64,000 nucleotides of DNA from Rhodoferax sp. Lineage in GTDB: Bacteria; Pseudomonadota; Gammaproteobacteria; Burkholderiales; Burkholderiaceae_C. The stretch is from positions 62,001 through 126,000 of the forward strand of contig NZ_JAQTWL010000007.1 of assembly GCF_028689295.1 (NCBI RefSeq), in the 5' to 3' direction. The translations under genes were made by a program, and so were the position numbers. Below, piece after piece: positions 54,903 through 64,000 of this stretch (positions are counted from its first letter, which is position 1; every line of letters begins with the position of its first letter). Below the pieces are notes generated by a model. It was not told the origin of the DNA and searched no databases. It was given only the letters and a program-made list of their open reading frames with translations.

Positions 54903-56180
54903 ATGAAGATGCCTACCACCGACACCCTGGCCCTGGGCCGGCAGGCCAAGCAGGCCTCTGCCCTGATGGCCAAAGCGCCGGCCGCTGTTAAAAACGCCGC
55001 CTTGCGCAAACTTGCCGAACTGCTGCGCGCCAATGTCGAGGCGCTGCAGATCGACAATGCCAAAGACTTGGCGCGAGCCGTGACGGCGGGTTTGGCCGCG
55101 CCGATGGTGGACCGGCTCAAGCTCAGTCCAAAAGTGATCGAGACCTGCGCCCAGGGCTGTGAGCAGCTGGCCGCCATGGCCGACATCATCGGCGAAATCA
55201 CCGCACTGCGCCAGCAGCCCAGCGGCATTCGCGTGGGACAGATGCGCGTGCCGATCGGTGTCTTCGGCATGATATTCGAGAGCCGCCCCAACGTCACCAT
55301 CGAAGCGGCTTCCTTGAGCATCAAAAGCGGCAACGCCTGCATCCTGCGTGGCGGCTCGGAGGCCATCGATTCCAACAAGGCGCTGGCCCGGTTGGTTCAG
55401 CAGGCCTTGATCGCGTCCGGCCTGCCCGCAGACGCTGTGCAACTGGTGCAGACCACCGATCGCGCCGTGGTGGGCGACCTCATCACCATGCCCGAGTATG
55501 TCGATGTGATCATTCCGCGCGGCGGCAAGGGGCTGATCGAGCGCATCAGCCGCGACGCCAAGGTTCCGGTTATCAAGCATCTCGACGGCAACTGTCACAC
55601 TTTTGTTGATAACCCCTGCGACCTGGCCATGGCCGTCAAGGTGGCTGACAACGCCAAAACCAACAAATACAGCCCGTGCAACGCCACCGAGAGCCTGCTG
55701 GTGGCGCGCGGCGTGGCCGCCCAATTTTTGCCTTTGATTGGCGCCATTTATGCGGCCAAGGGCGTCGAGATGCGCTGCGACCCGGAAGCCCTGGCGCTGC
55801 TGCAAGCCTGCCCGCAAGCCATGGTGTTGCAGCCCGCGCTGGAGTCCGACTGGTTCGAGGAATATCTGGCGCCGATCATCAGCATCAAGGTGGTGGCCGG
55901 TGTGGACGAGGCCATTGCCCACATCAACCAGTACTCCAGCCATCACACCGATGCCATCCTGACGCGTGACCATATGCACGCGCAGCAGTTTTTGCGCGAG
56001 GTCGATTCGGCCAGCGTGATGGTCAACACCAGCACCCGCTTTGCCGACGGTTTTGAATACGGCCTGGGTGCCGAGATCGGCATCAGCACCGACAAGTTCC
56101 ACGCCCGCGGCCCGGTCGGCATCGAGGGCCTGACCTCGCTCAAGTACGTGGTGCTGGGCGAGGGAGAAGTGCGCGCCTGA
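54903..56180 (+). CDS. proA: Gamma-glutamyl phosphate reductase
   Basis: ProA makes glutamate semialdehyde in proline synthesis. The 425-residue enzyme has the aldehyde-dehydrogenase-like NADPH-binding part ([28 protein letters not shown]), [16 protein letters not shown], and the catalytic Cys in [27 protein letters not shown]. It follows the CBS-domain gene. Confidence 0.96.
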   Translation: MKMPTTDTLALGRQAKQASALMAKAPAAVKNAALRKLAELLRANVEALQIDNAKDLARAVTAGLAAPMVDRLKLSPKVIETCAQGCEQLAAMADIIGEITALRQQPSGIRVGQMRVPIGVFGMIFESRPNVTIEAASLSIKSGNACILRGGSEAIDSNKALARLVQQALIASGLPADAVQLVQTTDRAVVGDLITMPEYVDVIIPRGGKGLIERISRDAKVPVIKHLDGNCHTFVDNPCDLAMAVKVADNAKTNKYSPCNATESLLVARGVAAQFLPLIGAIYAAKGVEMRCDPEALALLQACPQAMVLQPALESDWFEEYLAPIISIKVVAGVDEAIAHINQYSSHHTDAILTRDHMHAQQFLREVDSASVMVNTSTRFADGFEYGLGAEIGISTDKFHARGPVGIEGLTSLKYVVLGEGEVRA

Positions 56181-56216
56181 ACCGGCTCAGGCCTGCTGTT
56201 TTATTGAAAGATTTCC

Positions 56217-56525
56217 ATGAACAACTTTTTTGCTTGCCTGGGCGTGGGCGCCCTGGCCTTGACGGGGGCCGCCCACGCCAGCCCGCAACTGGCCATCGAC
56301 CATGGTTGCTACAGTTGCCACGGTGCCTACCCGCGCGGTGAGGCGCCCAACTTTGAAAGCCTTGCCAGCAAATTGGGCAAATACAGGGGCGATGCCGACG
56401 CCGTGGCCAAATTTGTCACCAAATACCGCACAGGCGAGCCGTTGGAGCACATCGATGCCCATGAACGTCTGAGCGCAGAGACCGCCACGACGCTGGTGCA
56501 CTGGCTGGCTGAAGGCGGCAAGTAG
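56217..56525 (+). CDS. Small c-type cytochrome without methionine ligand
   Basis: The 102-residue protein has a signal peptide ending near AAHAS and one heme-binding CYSCH at residues 31-35. The mature protein is about 80 residues and has no methionine after the start codon, so the usual sixth ligand is missing. His77 or His81 in LEHIDAHERLS could serve. It is probably a periplasmic electron carrier. It lies between proA and gshA, with 36 bases to proA. Confidence 0.85.
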   Translation: MNNFFACLGVGALALTGAAHASPQLAIDHGCYSCHGAYPRGEAPNFESLASKLGKYRGDADAVAKFVTKYRTGEPLEHIDAHERLSAETATTLVHWLAEGGK

Positions 56526-56563
56526 GCCCTTAAAATCAACGACCACACTATGCAAGGTCTCCT

Positions 56564-57859
56564 ATGGTTCCGCACCTGATCACCGCCCTGACGGGCCCCA
56601 TCAATGAGCTGGAGCAGCGCGTGCTGGACTCCATGCCCGCCATCGAGCGCTGGTTCCGGCTGGAGTGGATGGAGCACACGCCGCCGTTTTACAGCTCGGT
56701 GGACGTGCGCAACGCCGGCTTCAAGCTGGCCCCGGTCGATACCAACCTGTACCCGGGTGGCTGGAACAACCTCACCCCCGAAATGCTGCCGCTGGCGGTA
56801 CAGGCGGCCATGGCCGCCATCGAAAAAATATGCCCCGAGGCGCGCAATCTGCTGGTGATCCCCGAAAACGGCCAGCCCAGCAGCTTTTACCTGGCCAATA
56901 TGGCCCAGTTGCAGCGCATTTTCAACATGGCGGGCCTCAACGTGCGGCTCGGCTCGATCGACCCGGCCATCAAGAAAAACACCACCTTCGAGCTGCAAAA
57001 TGGCGACAAGGTCACGCTGGAGCCAGTCCTTCGCAGCAAGCGCCGCCTTGGGCTCAAGGACTTCGATCCCTGCACCATTTTGCTCAACAACGACCTGAGC
57101 GCCGGCGTGCCCGGCATTCTGGAAGAAACCTACGAGCAGTACCTGCTGCCGCCGCTGCACGCGGGCTGGCCCACACGCCGTAAAAGCACGCACTTCAAAT
57201 GCTACGAAGAGGTGTCCAAGCGTCTGGGCAAGCTGCTGGGGGTGGACCCCTGGTTGACCTATCCGCTTTTCGACCGCTGCGAAAACGTCAATCTGGACCA
57301 GGCAAGCGGCCTCGAATGCCTGCAAACCCAGGTCGATACGGTGCTGGCCCGCGTCAAGCGCAAGTACAAGGAATACGGCATCAAGGAAAAACCGTTCGTG
57401 GTGGTCAAGGCCGACCACGGCACCCATGAGCTGGGCATTGTCACCGTGCGCGATGCCAAGGACATGCAGAGCCTGCAGGCGCGCATCCAGTCCCTGACCA
57501 AAGGCCGCAAAACACCGCTGTTGCCGCATGACTTCATGGTGCAGGAAGGCGTGCTGACGCAGGAACGCGTCAACGACGCCGTGGCCGAACCCGTGGTCTA
57601 TATGATGGACCGCTATGTGGTGGGCGGTTTCTACCGCGTGCATGCCGGGCGCGGCATCGATGAAAACCTGAACGCCCCCGGTGCCGGTTACGTGCCGCTG
57701 GCGTTCGAGCACAGCACCCAGTTGCCACAGCCCGGCGTCAAACCCGGCGCCAGCGTGCCCAACCGGTTCTACATGTACGGCGTGATCGGGCGTCTGGCCA
57801 TGCTCGCCGCCAGCTACGAACTGGAAGCGACCGATCCCGACGCGCAGGATTTCGAATAG
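56564..57859 (+). CDS. gshA: Glutamate--cysteine ligase (T. ferrooxidans type)
   Basis: This 431-residue enzyme makes gamma-glutamylcysteine, the first step of glutathione synthesis. It matches the proteobacterial form first described from Thiobacillus ferrooxidans, with VPHLITALTGPINELE at the start, NLYPGGWNNL, the glutamate-rich CPEARNLLVIPENGQP and KEKPFVVVKADHGTHELGI. The second enzyme, gshB, lies beyond kup. Confidence 0.92.
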   Translation: MVPHLITALTGPINELEQRVLDSMPAIERWFRLEWMEHTPPFYSSVDVRNAGFKLAPVDTNLYPGGWNNLTPEMLPLAVQAAMAAIEKICPEARNLLVIPENGQPSSFYLANMAQLQRIFNMAGLNVRLGSIDPAIKKNTTFELQNGDKVTLEPVLRSKRRLGLKDFDPCTILLNNDLSAGVPGILEETYEQYLLPPLHAGWPTRRKSTHFKCYEEVSKRLGKLLGVDPWLTYPLFDRCENVNLDQASGLECLQTQVDTVLARVKRKYKEYGIKEKPFVVVKADHGTHELGIVTVRDAKDMQSLQARIQSLTKGRKTPLLPHDFMVQEGVLTQERVNDAVAEPVVYMMDRYVVGGFYRVHAGRGIDENLNAPGAGYVPLAFEHSTQLPQPGVKPGASVPNRFYMYGVIGRLAMLAASYELEATDPDAQDFE

Positions 57860-57931
57860 CCTGCGTTTCTGACGCAAAATAGCGTTCCCTCAAACCACGG
57901 AGCCCGTCGCCGCTAGCCGCCGGGTGACTAT

Positions 57932-59800
57932 TTGGCTATATCCCAATCGTCGCTGCGCGCCCTCACACTGGGCGCCATCGGGGTCGTCTATGGCGACATC
58001 GGCACCAGCGTGCTCTATGCCGTCAAGGAGGTCTTCGGCTCGGGCCATGTGCTGTTTACACCCGACAATGTGCTGGGCATTTTGTCGATCTTTTTCTGGA
58101 CCCTCACGGTCATCATCTCGCTCAAATACGTGACCCTGGTGCTGCGCGCCGACAACAACGGCGAGGGCGGCTTGGTGGCCATGCTGGCGCTGGCCTCGCA
58201 GTCGGTCAAAGACAAGCCGCGCCTGCGCCGCGTGCTGCTCTTTGTCGGTATTTTTGGCACCTGCCTGTTTTATGGCGACGGCGTCATCACACCTGCCATC
58301 TCGGTGCTGTCAGCGGTCGAAGGCCTGGAAGTGGTGTCGCCCAATTTCAAGAAGGCGGTGATCCCGCTCACGCTGGTGATTTTGTTTGGTCTGTTTGCGG
58401 TGCAAAAACGCGGCACCGCCGACATCGGCAGATTTTTCGGTCCGATCACGCTGGTCTGGTTTGCTTGTATTGCCGCGCTGGGGCTGTGGCACATTGCGCA
58501 CAACCCCGCTGTGCTTTGGGCGCTCAGCCCGCACCATGCGCTGCGTTTCATGTGGGCTGAGCCGCTCACCACCTTCATCATCCTGGGCGCGGTGGTGCTG
58601 TGCGTCACCGGCGGCGAGGCGCTCTATGCCGACATGGGCCACTTTGGCAAAAAACCGATCCGGCTGGCCTGGTTTTGCGTGGTGATGCCAGCCCTCACAC
58701 TCAATTATTTTGGCCAGGGGGCGCTGCTGCTGCATGACCAGACCGCCGTCAAAAACCCGTTTTTCATGATGGCCCCCGACTGGGCCCTGCTGCCGCTGGT
58801 GGGTCTGGCCACGCTGGCCACGGTGATCGCCTCGCAAGCGCTGATCACCGGCGCCTTTTCAGTCACCAAACAGGTGATCCAGTTGGGCTACTTGCCGCGT
58901 TTTCAGGTTTGGCACACCAGCGTCAAGGAAACCGGGCAAATCTACATGCCGTTCGTCAATTGGGGGCTGTTTGTGCTGATTGTGCTGGCGGTCATGCTGT
59001 TCAAGTCGTCGAGCAACCTGGCCGCCGCCTACGGCATTGCCGTCACGCTGGACATGCTGATCACCACGGTGCTGACCTTCTTTGTGATCCGCTATGCCTG
59101 GCATTACCCGCTGGCGCTGTGCCTGGCCGCGACCAGCGTGTTTTTTGTGGTGGACCTGGCGTTTTTCAGCTCCAACCTGCTCAAACTGGTCGATGGTGGC
59201 TGGTTTCCATTGTTGATTGCCGCCGGGGTTTTCACCGTGATGCTGACCTGGAAAGATGGCCGGCGTCTAATGAACAAAAAGCTGGCCGCCGATGCCATCG
59301 ATCTGACCAGCTTTCTGGAAGCCGTGTTTGTCAGCCCGCCAACCCGCGTCGCGGGCACCGCGGTGTTTCTGACCGCGGCGTCCGGCACCGTGCCCAATGC
59401 CATGCTGCACAACCTCAAGCACAACAAGGTGCTGCACGAGGTCAACCTGTTTGTCACGGTGTTCAACCACGAAGTGCCCTGGATCGGCATGGACAAGCGC
59501 CTGGAACTCGAAGCGCTGGGGCACGATTGCTGGCAGGTGGTGGTGAACTACGGCTTCAAGAACGACCCCGATCTGCCGCGCGCGCTGCAGTTGATGAAGG
59601 GCCGTGGTTTTCATCTGGATCCGATGAGCACCAGTTATTTCCTGAGCCGCGACACCATCGCCCCCACGCTTGGCGGCGGCATGGCGCAATGGCGCGAAAA
59701 ACTGTTCGCCCAAATGCACCTGAACGCCAGCGGCGCGGCCAGCTTCCTCAAGCTGCCCAGCAACTCGGTGGTCGAGCTGGGCAGCAAGATTGAAATCTAA
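57932..59800 (+). CDS. kup: Kup potassium transporter
   Basis: The 622-residue protein has 12 membrane segments and the Kup signatures [25 protein letters not shown] and [15 protein letters not shown], with a cytoplasmic C-terminus. It takes up K+ with protons. An in-frame stop at 57914 and the lack of an ATG leave TTG 57932 as the only start that keeps the family N-terminus. It sits between gshA and gshB. Confidence 0.93.
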   Translation: MAISQSSLRALTLGAIGVVYGDIGTSVLYAVKEVFGSGHVLFTPDNVLGILSIFFWTLTVIISLKYVTLVLRADNNGEGGLVAMLALASQSVKDKPRLRRVLLFVGIFGTCLFYGDGVITPAISVLSAVEGLEVVSPNFKKAVIPLTLVILFGLFAVQKRGTADIGRFFGPITLVWFACIAALGLWHIAHNPAVLWALSPHHALRFMWAEPLTTFIILGAVVLCVTGGEALYADMGHFGKKPIRLAWFCVVMPALTLNYFGQGALLLHDQTAVKNPFFMMAPDWALLPLVGLATLATVIASQALITGAFSVTKQVIQLGYLPRFQVWHTSVKETGQIYMPFVNWGLFVLIVLAVMLFKSSSNLAAAYGIAVTLDMLITTVLTFFVIRYAWHYPLALCLAATSVFFVVDLAFFSSNLLKLVDGGWFPLLIAAGVFTVMLTWKDGRRLMNKKLAADAIDLTSFLEAVFVSPPTRVAGTAVFLTAASGTVPNAMLHNLKHNKVLHEVNLFVTVFNHEVPWIGMDKRLELEALGHDCWQVVVNYGFKNDPDLPRALQLMKGRGFHLDPMSTSYFLSRDTIAPTLGGGMAQWREKLFAQMHLNASGAASFLKLPSNSVVELGSKIEI

Positions 59801-59809
59801 GGACCCCGA

Positions 59810-60769
59810 ATGCACCTGTTGTTTGTCGCCGACCCGCTTGAATCCTTCAAGATTTACAAGGACACCACCTTTGCCATGATGCGCGAGGCGCAAGCGCGCG
59901 GCCACCAGATCAGCGCCTGTGAAGCCAAGGACATCATGTGGCAGCGTGGCGCCGCCGTGGCCGCTTGGGTGCGCGACATCACGCTCACCGGCGACCTGGT
60001 GCACTGGTTCAGCGCGGCGCAGCGCAAGCCCGATGAGCGCAGGCAGGCGCTCAAGGACTTCGACGCCGTGGTGATGCGCAAGGACCCGCCGTTCGACAGC
60101 GAGTTTTTCTACGCCACCCACCTGCTGGAGCAGGCCGAGCGCGAGGGCGCCAAGGTTTTCAACAAACCGCGCGCCCTGCGCGACCACCCCGAAAAGCTGG
60201 CCATTCTCGAATGGCCGCAGTTCATCGGACCGACCCTGGTCACACGCGACGCGCAGGACATCAAACGCTTTCATGCCGAGCACCACGACATCATCCTCAA
60301 ACCGCTCGACGGCATGGGCGGCACGGGCATCTTCCGGGTCAAGGCAGATGGCCTGAACCTTGGGGCCATCATCGAAACGCTGAACCGGGACGGCGCCCAG
60401 ACCGTGATGGTGCAAAAGTTTTTGCCTGCCATCTCAGAGGGCGACAAACGCATTTTGGTGATTGGCGGCCAAACCGTGCCCTATTGCCTGGCGCGCATTC
60501 CGCAAGGTGGTGAAGTACGCGGCAACCTGGCCGCTGGCGGCAAGGGCGTGGCCCAGCCCCTGAGCCCGCGCGACCGCGACATCGCCGAAGCCATCGGCCC
60601 GGTGCTGGCCGGGCGCGGTTTGCTGCTGATGGGGCTGGACGTGATCGGCGACAGCCTGACCGAGATCAACGTCACCAGCCCGACCTGCTTTCAGGAAATT
60701 GCTGACCAGACCGGGTTTGACGTGGCCGCCATGTTTGTGCAGGCGCTGGAAGCTGCGGCGGCATCATGA
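59810..60769 (+). CDS. gshB: Glutathione synthetase
   Basis: GshB adds glycine to gamma-glutamylcysteine. The 319-residue ATP-grasp enzyme starts LLFVADPLESFKIYKDTTFAMMREA and has MRKDPPFDSEFFYATHLLEQAE, LKPLDGMGGTGIF (the ATP-binding loop) and NVTSPTCFQEI near the end. It follows kup by nine bases and overlaps the RNB gene by four. Confidence 0.96.
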   Translation: MHLLFVADPLESFKIYKDTTFAMMREAQARGHQISACEAKDIMWQRGAAVAAWVRDITLTGDLVHWFSAAQRKPDERRQALKDFDAVVMRKDPPFDSEFFYATHLLEQAEREGAKVFNKPRALRDHPEKLAILEWPQFIGPTLVTRDAQDIKRFHAEHHDIILKPLDGMGGTGIFRVKADGLNLGAIIETLNRDGAQTVMVQKFLPAISEGDKRILVIGGQTVPYCLARIPQGGEVRGNLAAGGKGVAQPLSPRDRDIAEAIGPVLAGRGLLLMGLDVIGDSLTEINVTSPTCFQEIADQTGFDVAAMFVQALEAAAAS

Positions 60770-62238
60770 ACCAAAACCATCCGCACCATCGCGCTGACCT
60801 GGTCCGCATTGCCACCCTCGCCATGACCGAGCGCGGGCTGGAACCTGAATTTCCGGCGCGTGTCGAGCGCGAGCTGGCCACCATCACCGGCCCCGGCAGC
60901 GAGGCTGGCCCGGATATCCACGACCTGACGGCGCTGCTGTGGTGCTCCATCGACAACGACGATTCGCGCGATCTGGATCAGCTCACGGTCTGCGAGCCGC
61001 TGGACCAGGGCCTGGTCAGGCTGTGGGTGGCCATCGCCGATGTGGACGCGCTGGTCAAGAAAGGCGGCGCCATCGACGAGCATGCGCTCACCAACACCAC
61101 CTCGGTGTACACCTCGGCGCGCATTTTCCCGATGCTGCCCGAGCGCCTGTCCACCGACCTGACCTCGCTCAATTTTGCCGAAGACCGGCTCGCGCTGGTG
61201 ACTGAAATGGTCTTCAACGCCGATGCCTCGCTGGCGGGCGCCACGGTGTACCGCGCCCGGGTGCGCAACAAGGCCAAGCTGGACTATGACGCTGTCAGCG
61301 CCTGGATAGACGGCGACGCCGCGCTGCCTGCTGCAGCCGCGGTGGTGCCCGGCATGGAGGCGCAACTGCGCACGCAGGACGCGCTGGCCCAGCGTCTGCG
61401 GGTGCGTCGGCGTGCCGAGGGCTCGCTGGAATTGGAAACCTTTCAGCCGCGCGCCGTGTTTGATGGTGAGCAAGTGATCGATATTCTTCAGCAAGTGCAA
61501 AACCGCGCGCGTCAACTGATCGAGGAAGTGATGATTGCCACCAACGGCTGCACCGCGCGTTACCTGGCCGGGCGGGGCGGTGCCTCGTTGCGGCGCGTGG
61601 TGCGCTCGCCTGAACGCTGGCAGCGCATTGTGGCGGTGGCCCAGGAGTTAGGCGAAACCCTGCCGACCGAGCCCGACTCCAAAGCGCTGGAGGCTTTTCT
61701 GGCCAAACGCCGCCAGGCCGACCCGTTGCGCTTTCCCGATTTGTCGCTCGTGATCGTGCGGCTCATGGGCTCGGGCGAATACGTGGTGGAGACGCCCAGT
61801 GGCCCCCCGGTGGGCCACTTTGGACTGGCCGTGCGCGACTACACGCACTCGACGGCGCCAAACCGGCGCTTTCCCGACCTGATTACCTCGCGGCTGCTCA
61901 AGGCGGCGCTGGCCGACAAGCCACAGCCTTATTCGAACGCTGAACTGGCCGACCTGGCCCTGCATTGCACCCGCCAGGAAGACGCCGCCCAAAAGGTCGA
62001 GCGGCGCATGCGCAAGTCCGAGGCGGCGCTGCTGCTGGAGGCACACATCGGCCAGCGCTACGACGCGATCGTGACCGGCAGTACCACCGACGGCATCTGG
62101 GTCCGCATTTTCACGCCACCCGCCGAGGGCAAGCTGGTACGCGGGCAAACCAGCCTCAAGGTGGGCGACCAAATCCGGGTCAAGCTGGTCGCCACTGACG
62201 TGGAACGCGGCTTTATCGACTTTGTGACAAGCGATTGA
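60766..62238 (+). CDS. RNB-domain ribonuclease (RNase II family)
   Basis: The 490-residue protein is an RNase II-type exonuclease without the N-terminal cold-shock domains of E. coli RNase II. The catalytic segment reads SIDNDDSRDLDQLT (about residue 63); three acidic positions are kept, but the fourth Asp is a Gln. The RNB core continues through FPMLPERLSTDLTSLN and HSTAPNRRFPDLI, and the C-terminal part has an S1-like beta barrel. It overlaps gshB at its start and the helicase at its end. Confidence 0.88.
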   Translation: MNQNHPHHRADLVRIATLAMTERGLEPEFPARVERELATITGPGSEAGPDIHDLTALLWCSIDNDDSRDLDQLTVCEPLDQGLVRLWVAIADVDALVKKGGAIDEHALTNTTSVYTSARIFPMLPERLSTDLTSLNFAEDRLALVTEMVFNADASLAGATVYRARVRNKAKLDYDAVSAWIDGDAALPAAAAVVPGMEAQLRTQDALAQRLRVRRRAEGSLELETFQPRAVFDGEQVIDILQQVQNRARQLIEEVMIATNGCTARYLAGRGGASLRRVVRSPERWQRIVAVAQELGETLPTEPDSKALEAFLAKRRQADPLRFPDLSLVIVRLMGSGEYVVETPSGPPVGHFGLAVRDYTHSTAPNRRFPDLITSRLLKAALADKPQPYSNAELADLALHCTRQEDAAQKVERRMRKSEAALLLEAHIGQRYDAIVTGSTTDGIWVRIFTPPAEGKLVRGQTSLKVGDQIRVKLVATDVERGFIDFVTSD

Positions 62239-64000
62239 GCCCCGCCTCCAATACCGGCCTGAACCTGGCCCAGCAAGAAGCCGTGAACTTCATGCACGGC
62301 CCCTGCCTGGTGCTGGCCGGCGCCGGCTCGGGCAAAACGCGCGTCATTACCCACAAGATCGGCCGCTTGATCCAGTCCGGGGTGGCTGCCAAAAACATCT
62401 TCGCCATCACCTTCACCAACAAGGCCGCCGCCGAGATGCGCGAACGCGCCCGGGGCCTGATCGGCAAGGCGGCCAAGGACGCGGTGATTTGCACCTTTCA
62501 CGCCCTGGGTGTGCGCCTGCTGCGCGAAGATGGCGCGGCGCTGGGGCTGAAACCGCATTTTTCGATTCTCGACAGTGACGACGTCAACAGCATTCTGAAA
62601 GACGCTGGCGGCTCGGTGGACGCTGCCACGGCGCGCCAATGGCAATGGACCATCAGCCTGTGGAAAAACCAGGGACTCAACGCCGCAGCGGCGGCAGCCC
62701 AGGCCAGCAGCGACAGCGAGCGCACCGTGGCGCGCGTGATGGCGCATTACGAGGAACGGCTCACTGCCTACCAGAGCGTGGACTTTGACGACCTGATCAG
62801 CCTGCCCCTCAAACTGCTGCAAAACCACGAATCCGTGCGGCAAAAGTGGCAGGCCCAGGTCGTGCACATTCTGGTGGACGAGTACCAGGACACCAACGCC
62901 ACCCAATACGAATTGCTGAGACTGCTGGTCGGTGGCAAGGACCCGGCGCAGGCCCGCTTTACCGCGGTGGGCGACGACGACCAGTCCATTTACGGCTGGC
63001 GTGGCGCCACGCTGGACAACCTGAAAAAGCTGCCCGTCGATTTTCCGGCGCTCAAGGTCATCAAGCTGGAGCAAAACTACCGCTCCACCGGTGCCATTTT
63101 GCGGGCCGCCAACAACGTGATCGGCCCCAACCCCAAGCTCTACCCCAAAAACCTGTGGAGCGACCTGGGCGAAGGCGAACCGGTTCGGGTGGTCGATGCC
63201 GACACCGAAGAACACGAGGCCGAGCGCACCGTGGCGCGCATCCAGAGCCTGCGCGCCAGCGGCCTGAACCAGGCCGGGCCGCAGTTCAAGGAATTCCGCG
63301 ACTTTGCCGTGCTCTACCGCGCCAACCACCAGGCCAAGACTTTTGAGAAGGCACTGCGCAAGGCGGCGATTCCGTACAAGGTGTCCGGGGGCACCAGCTT
63401 TTTTGACCGCGCCGAAATCAAGGACCTGTGCGCCTGGTTTCGCCTGTGGATCAACAACAACGACGACCCGGCGTTTTTGCGCGCCGTGACCACGCCCAAG
63501 CGCGGCATTGGCCACCAGACGCTTAGCGCTTTGGGCGACTTTGCCAGCAAATACCGGGTCAGCATGTTCGAGGCGCTGTTTTCCAGCAGCCTTGGGGCAG
63601 TGATCTCGGGCAAGGCGCTGGGCAGTCTGCACGAGTTCGGCCGCGAGATCAACGACCTCGAATTCCGCGCCCGCCACACGCTGGGGGCTGAGGCCGCCAA
63701 AGCCTTCTTGATTGACTGGCTCAAGGCCATCGGCTTTGAGAAATACCTTTACGACGGAGAAGACAGCGACAAAGTGGGCGCCGCGCGCTGGAGCAACGTG
63801 CTGGACTTTTGCGACTGGATGAGCGGGCGCTGTGGCGGCCAGATCGACGATGCGGCCGGCGTGAGCACGGCGGGCGAGGTCAAGTCGCTGCTCGACGTGG
63901 CGCAAACGGTATCGCTCTTGTCCACCATCAACGAGCGCGAGACCGACCAGAACGTGGTCACGTTGTCCACCCTGCACGCATCCAAGGGACTGGAGTGGCC
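62235..64000 (+). CDS. rep: Rep/UvrD-type DNA helicase (3' end missing)
   Basis: The frame runs open from TTG 62235 to the end of the window, about 588 codons, so the C-terminus is cut. It has superfamily 1A motifs: LNLAQQEAV, motif I AGAGSGKTRVIT (about residue 34), motif Ia FTNKAAAEMRERA, motif II VDEYQDTNATQYELL, motif III GDDDQSIYGWRGA and, at the end, motif V TLHASKGLEW. The layout fits Rep more than UvrD. It overlaps the RNB gene as ATTGA; a later start is not excluded. Confidence 0.9.
   Translation, partial: MSPASNTGLNLAQQEAVNFMHGPCLVLAGAGSGKTRVITHKIGRLIQSGVAAKNIFAITFTNKAAAEMRERARGLIGKAAKDAVICTFHALGVRLLREDGAALGLKPHFSILDSDDVNSILKDAGGSVDAATARQWQWTISLWKNQGLNAAAAAAQASSDSERTVARVMAHYEERLTAYQSVDFDDLISLPLKLLQNHESVRQKWQAQVVHILVDEYQDTNATQYELLRLLVGGKDPAQARFTAVGDDDQSIYGWRGATLDNLKKLPVDFPALKVIKLEQNYRSTGAILRAANNVIGPNPKLYPKNLWSDLGEGEPVRVVDADTEEHEAERTVARIQSLRASGLNQAGPQFKEFRDFAVLYRANHQAKTFEKALRKAAIPYKVSGGTSFFDRAEIKDLCAWFRLWINNNDDPAFLRAVTTPKRGIGHQTLSALGDFASKYRVSMFEALFSSSLGAVISGKALGSLHEFGREINDLEFRARHTLGAEAAKAFLIDWLKAIGFEKYLYDGEDSDKVGAARWSNVLDFCDWMSGRCGGQIDDAAGVSTAGEVKSLLDVAQTVSLLSTINERETDQNVVTLSTLHASKGLEW

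Noticed and set aside
62058-63977. Minus-strand frame of 639 codons
   Set aside because: It is opposite the RNB gene end and the Rep-type helicase, whose plus-strand motifs are clear; no family likeness on the minus strand.

Overview
The window is a 64 kb stretch of chromosome from a betaproteobacterium, most likely a Comamonadaceae member of the Rhodoferax/Polaromonas type. The evidence is gene content and order (lptA-lptB-rpoN; yicC-gmk-rpoZ-spoT; rph-rdgB-hemW; gshA-kup-gshB), high-GC codon use, long-type QueF, a TAXI/TRAP transporter with DUF1850, and a glutamate-cysteine ligase of the T. ferrooxidans type. The assignment rests on recognition of families, not on a database search. No rRNA, tRNA or CRISPR array was seen.

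Left backbone (1-26.3 kb). A truncated GlpC-like Fe-S protein and DUF3501 come first, then yaaA, queF and a GAF/HD-GYP protein. A tightly overlapping run follows: EamA permease, tsaB, rimI and a degenerate uracil-DNA-glycosylase-like protein. Next are argS, a SPOR protein and dsbA, then lptA-lptB-rpoN with one-base overlaps, an RlmL-like methyltransferase and a PIN protein. A FeeM-like N-acyl synthase sits upstream of a large GGDEF/EAL protein. An enoyl-CoA hydratase, a CoA-binding protein, glmU, an EamA/Lrp pair and glmS complete the arm.

Integrated island (about 26.3-37.8 kb). An AT-richer 11.5 kb element is inserted exactly at the 3' end of glmS. The last codons of glmS are repeated at the far end: a 14-bp identical core, 18 of 19 positions over a longer stretch. 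Just inside both ends lies a 14-bp perfect terminal inverted repeat. The glmS protein sequence is unchanged by the insertion. The minus-strand half carries a replication-like set: a clamp-loader-like AAA+ ATPase, a candidate small HUH Rep-like protein, a ribbon-helix-helix protein and several small unknown proteins. The plus-strand half carries a 74-residue protein, a 793-residue GHKL (MutL/MORC-type) ATPase and a DNA cytosine-5 methyltransferase. This trio is a candidate anti-phage or modification system and is the most interesting content of the window. The right end holds a minimal tyrosine recombinase overlapping a large serine recombinase.

Right backbone (37.8-64 kb). katG, a small unknown protein and a cation/proton antiporter come first. 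The stringent-response operon yicC-gmk-rpoZ-spoT runs on the minus strand. On the plus strand are a Ser/Thr kinase with its PP2C phosphatase and rph-rdgB-hemW. A TAXI-TRAP transporter with DUF1850 lies on the minus strand. A CBS-domain protein, proA, a small c-type cytochrome, gshA-kup-gshB, an RNB-family ribonuclease and a Rep/UvrD-type helicase cut by the window end finish the region.
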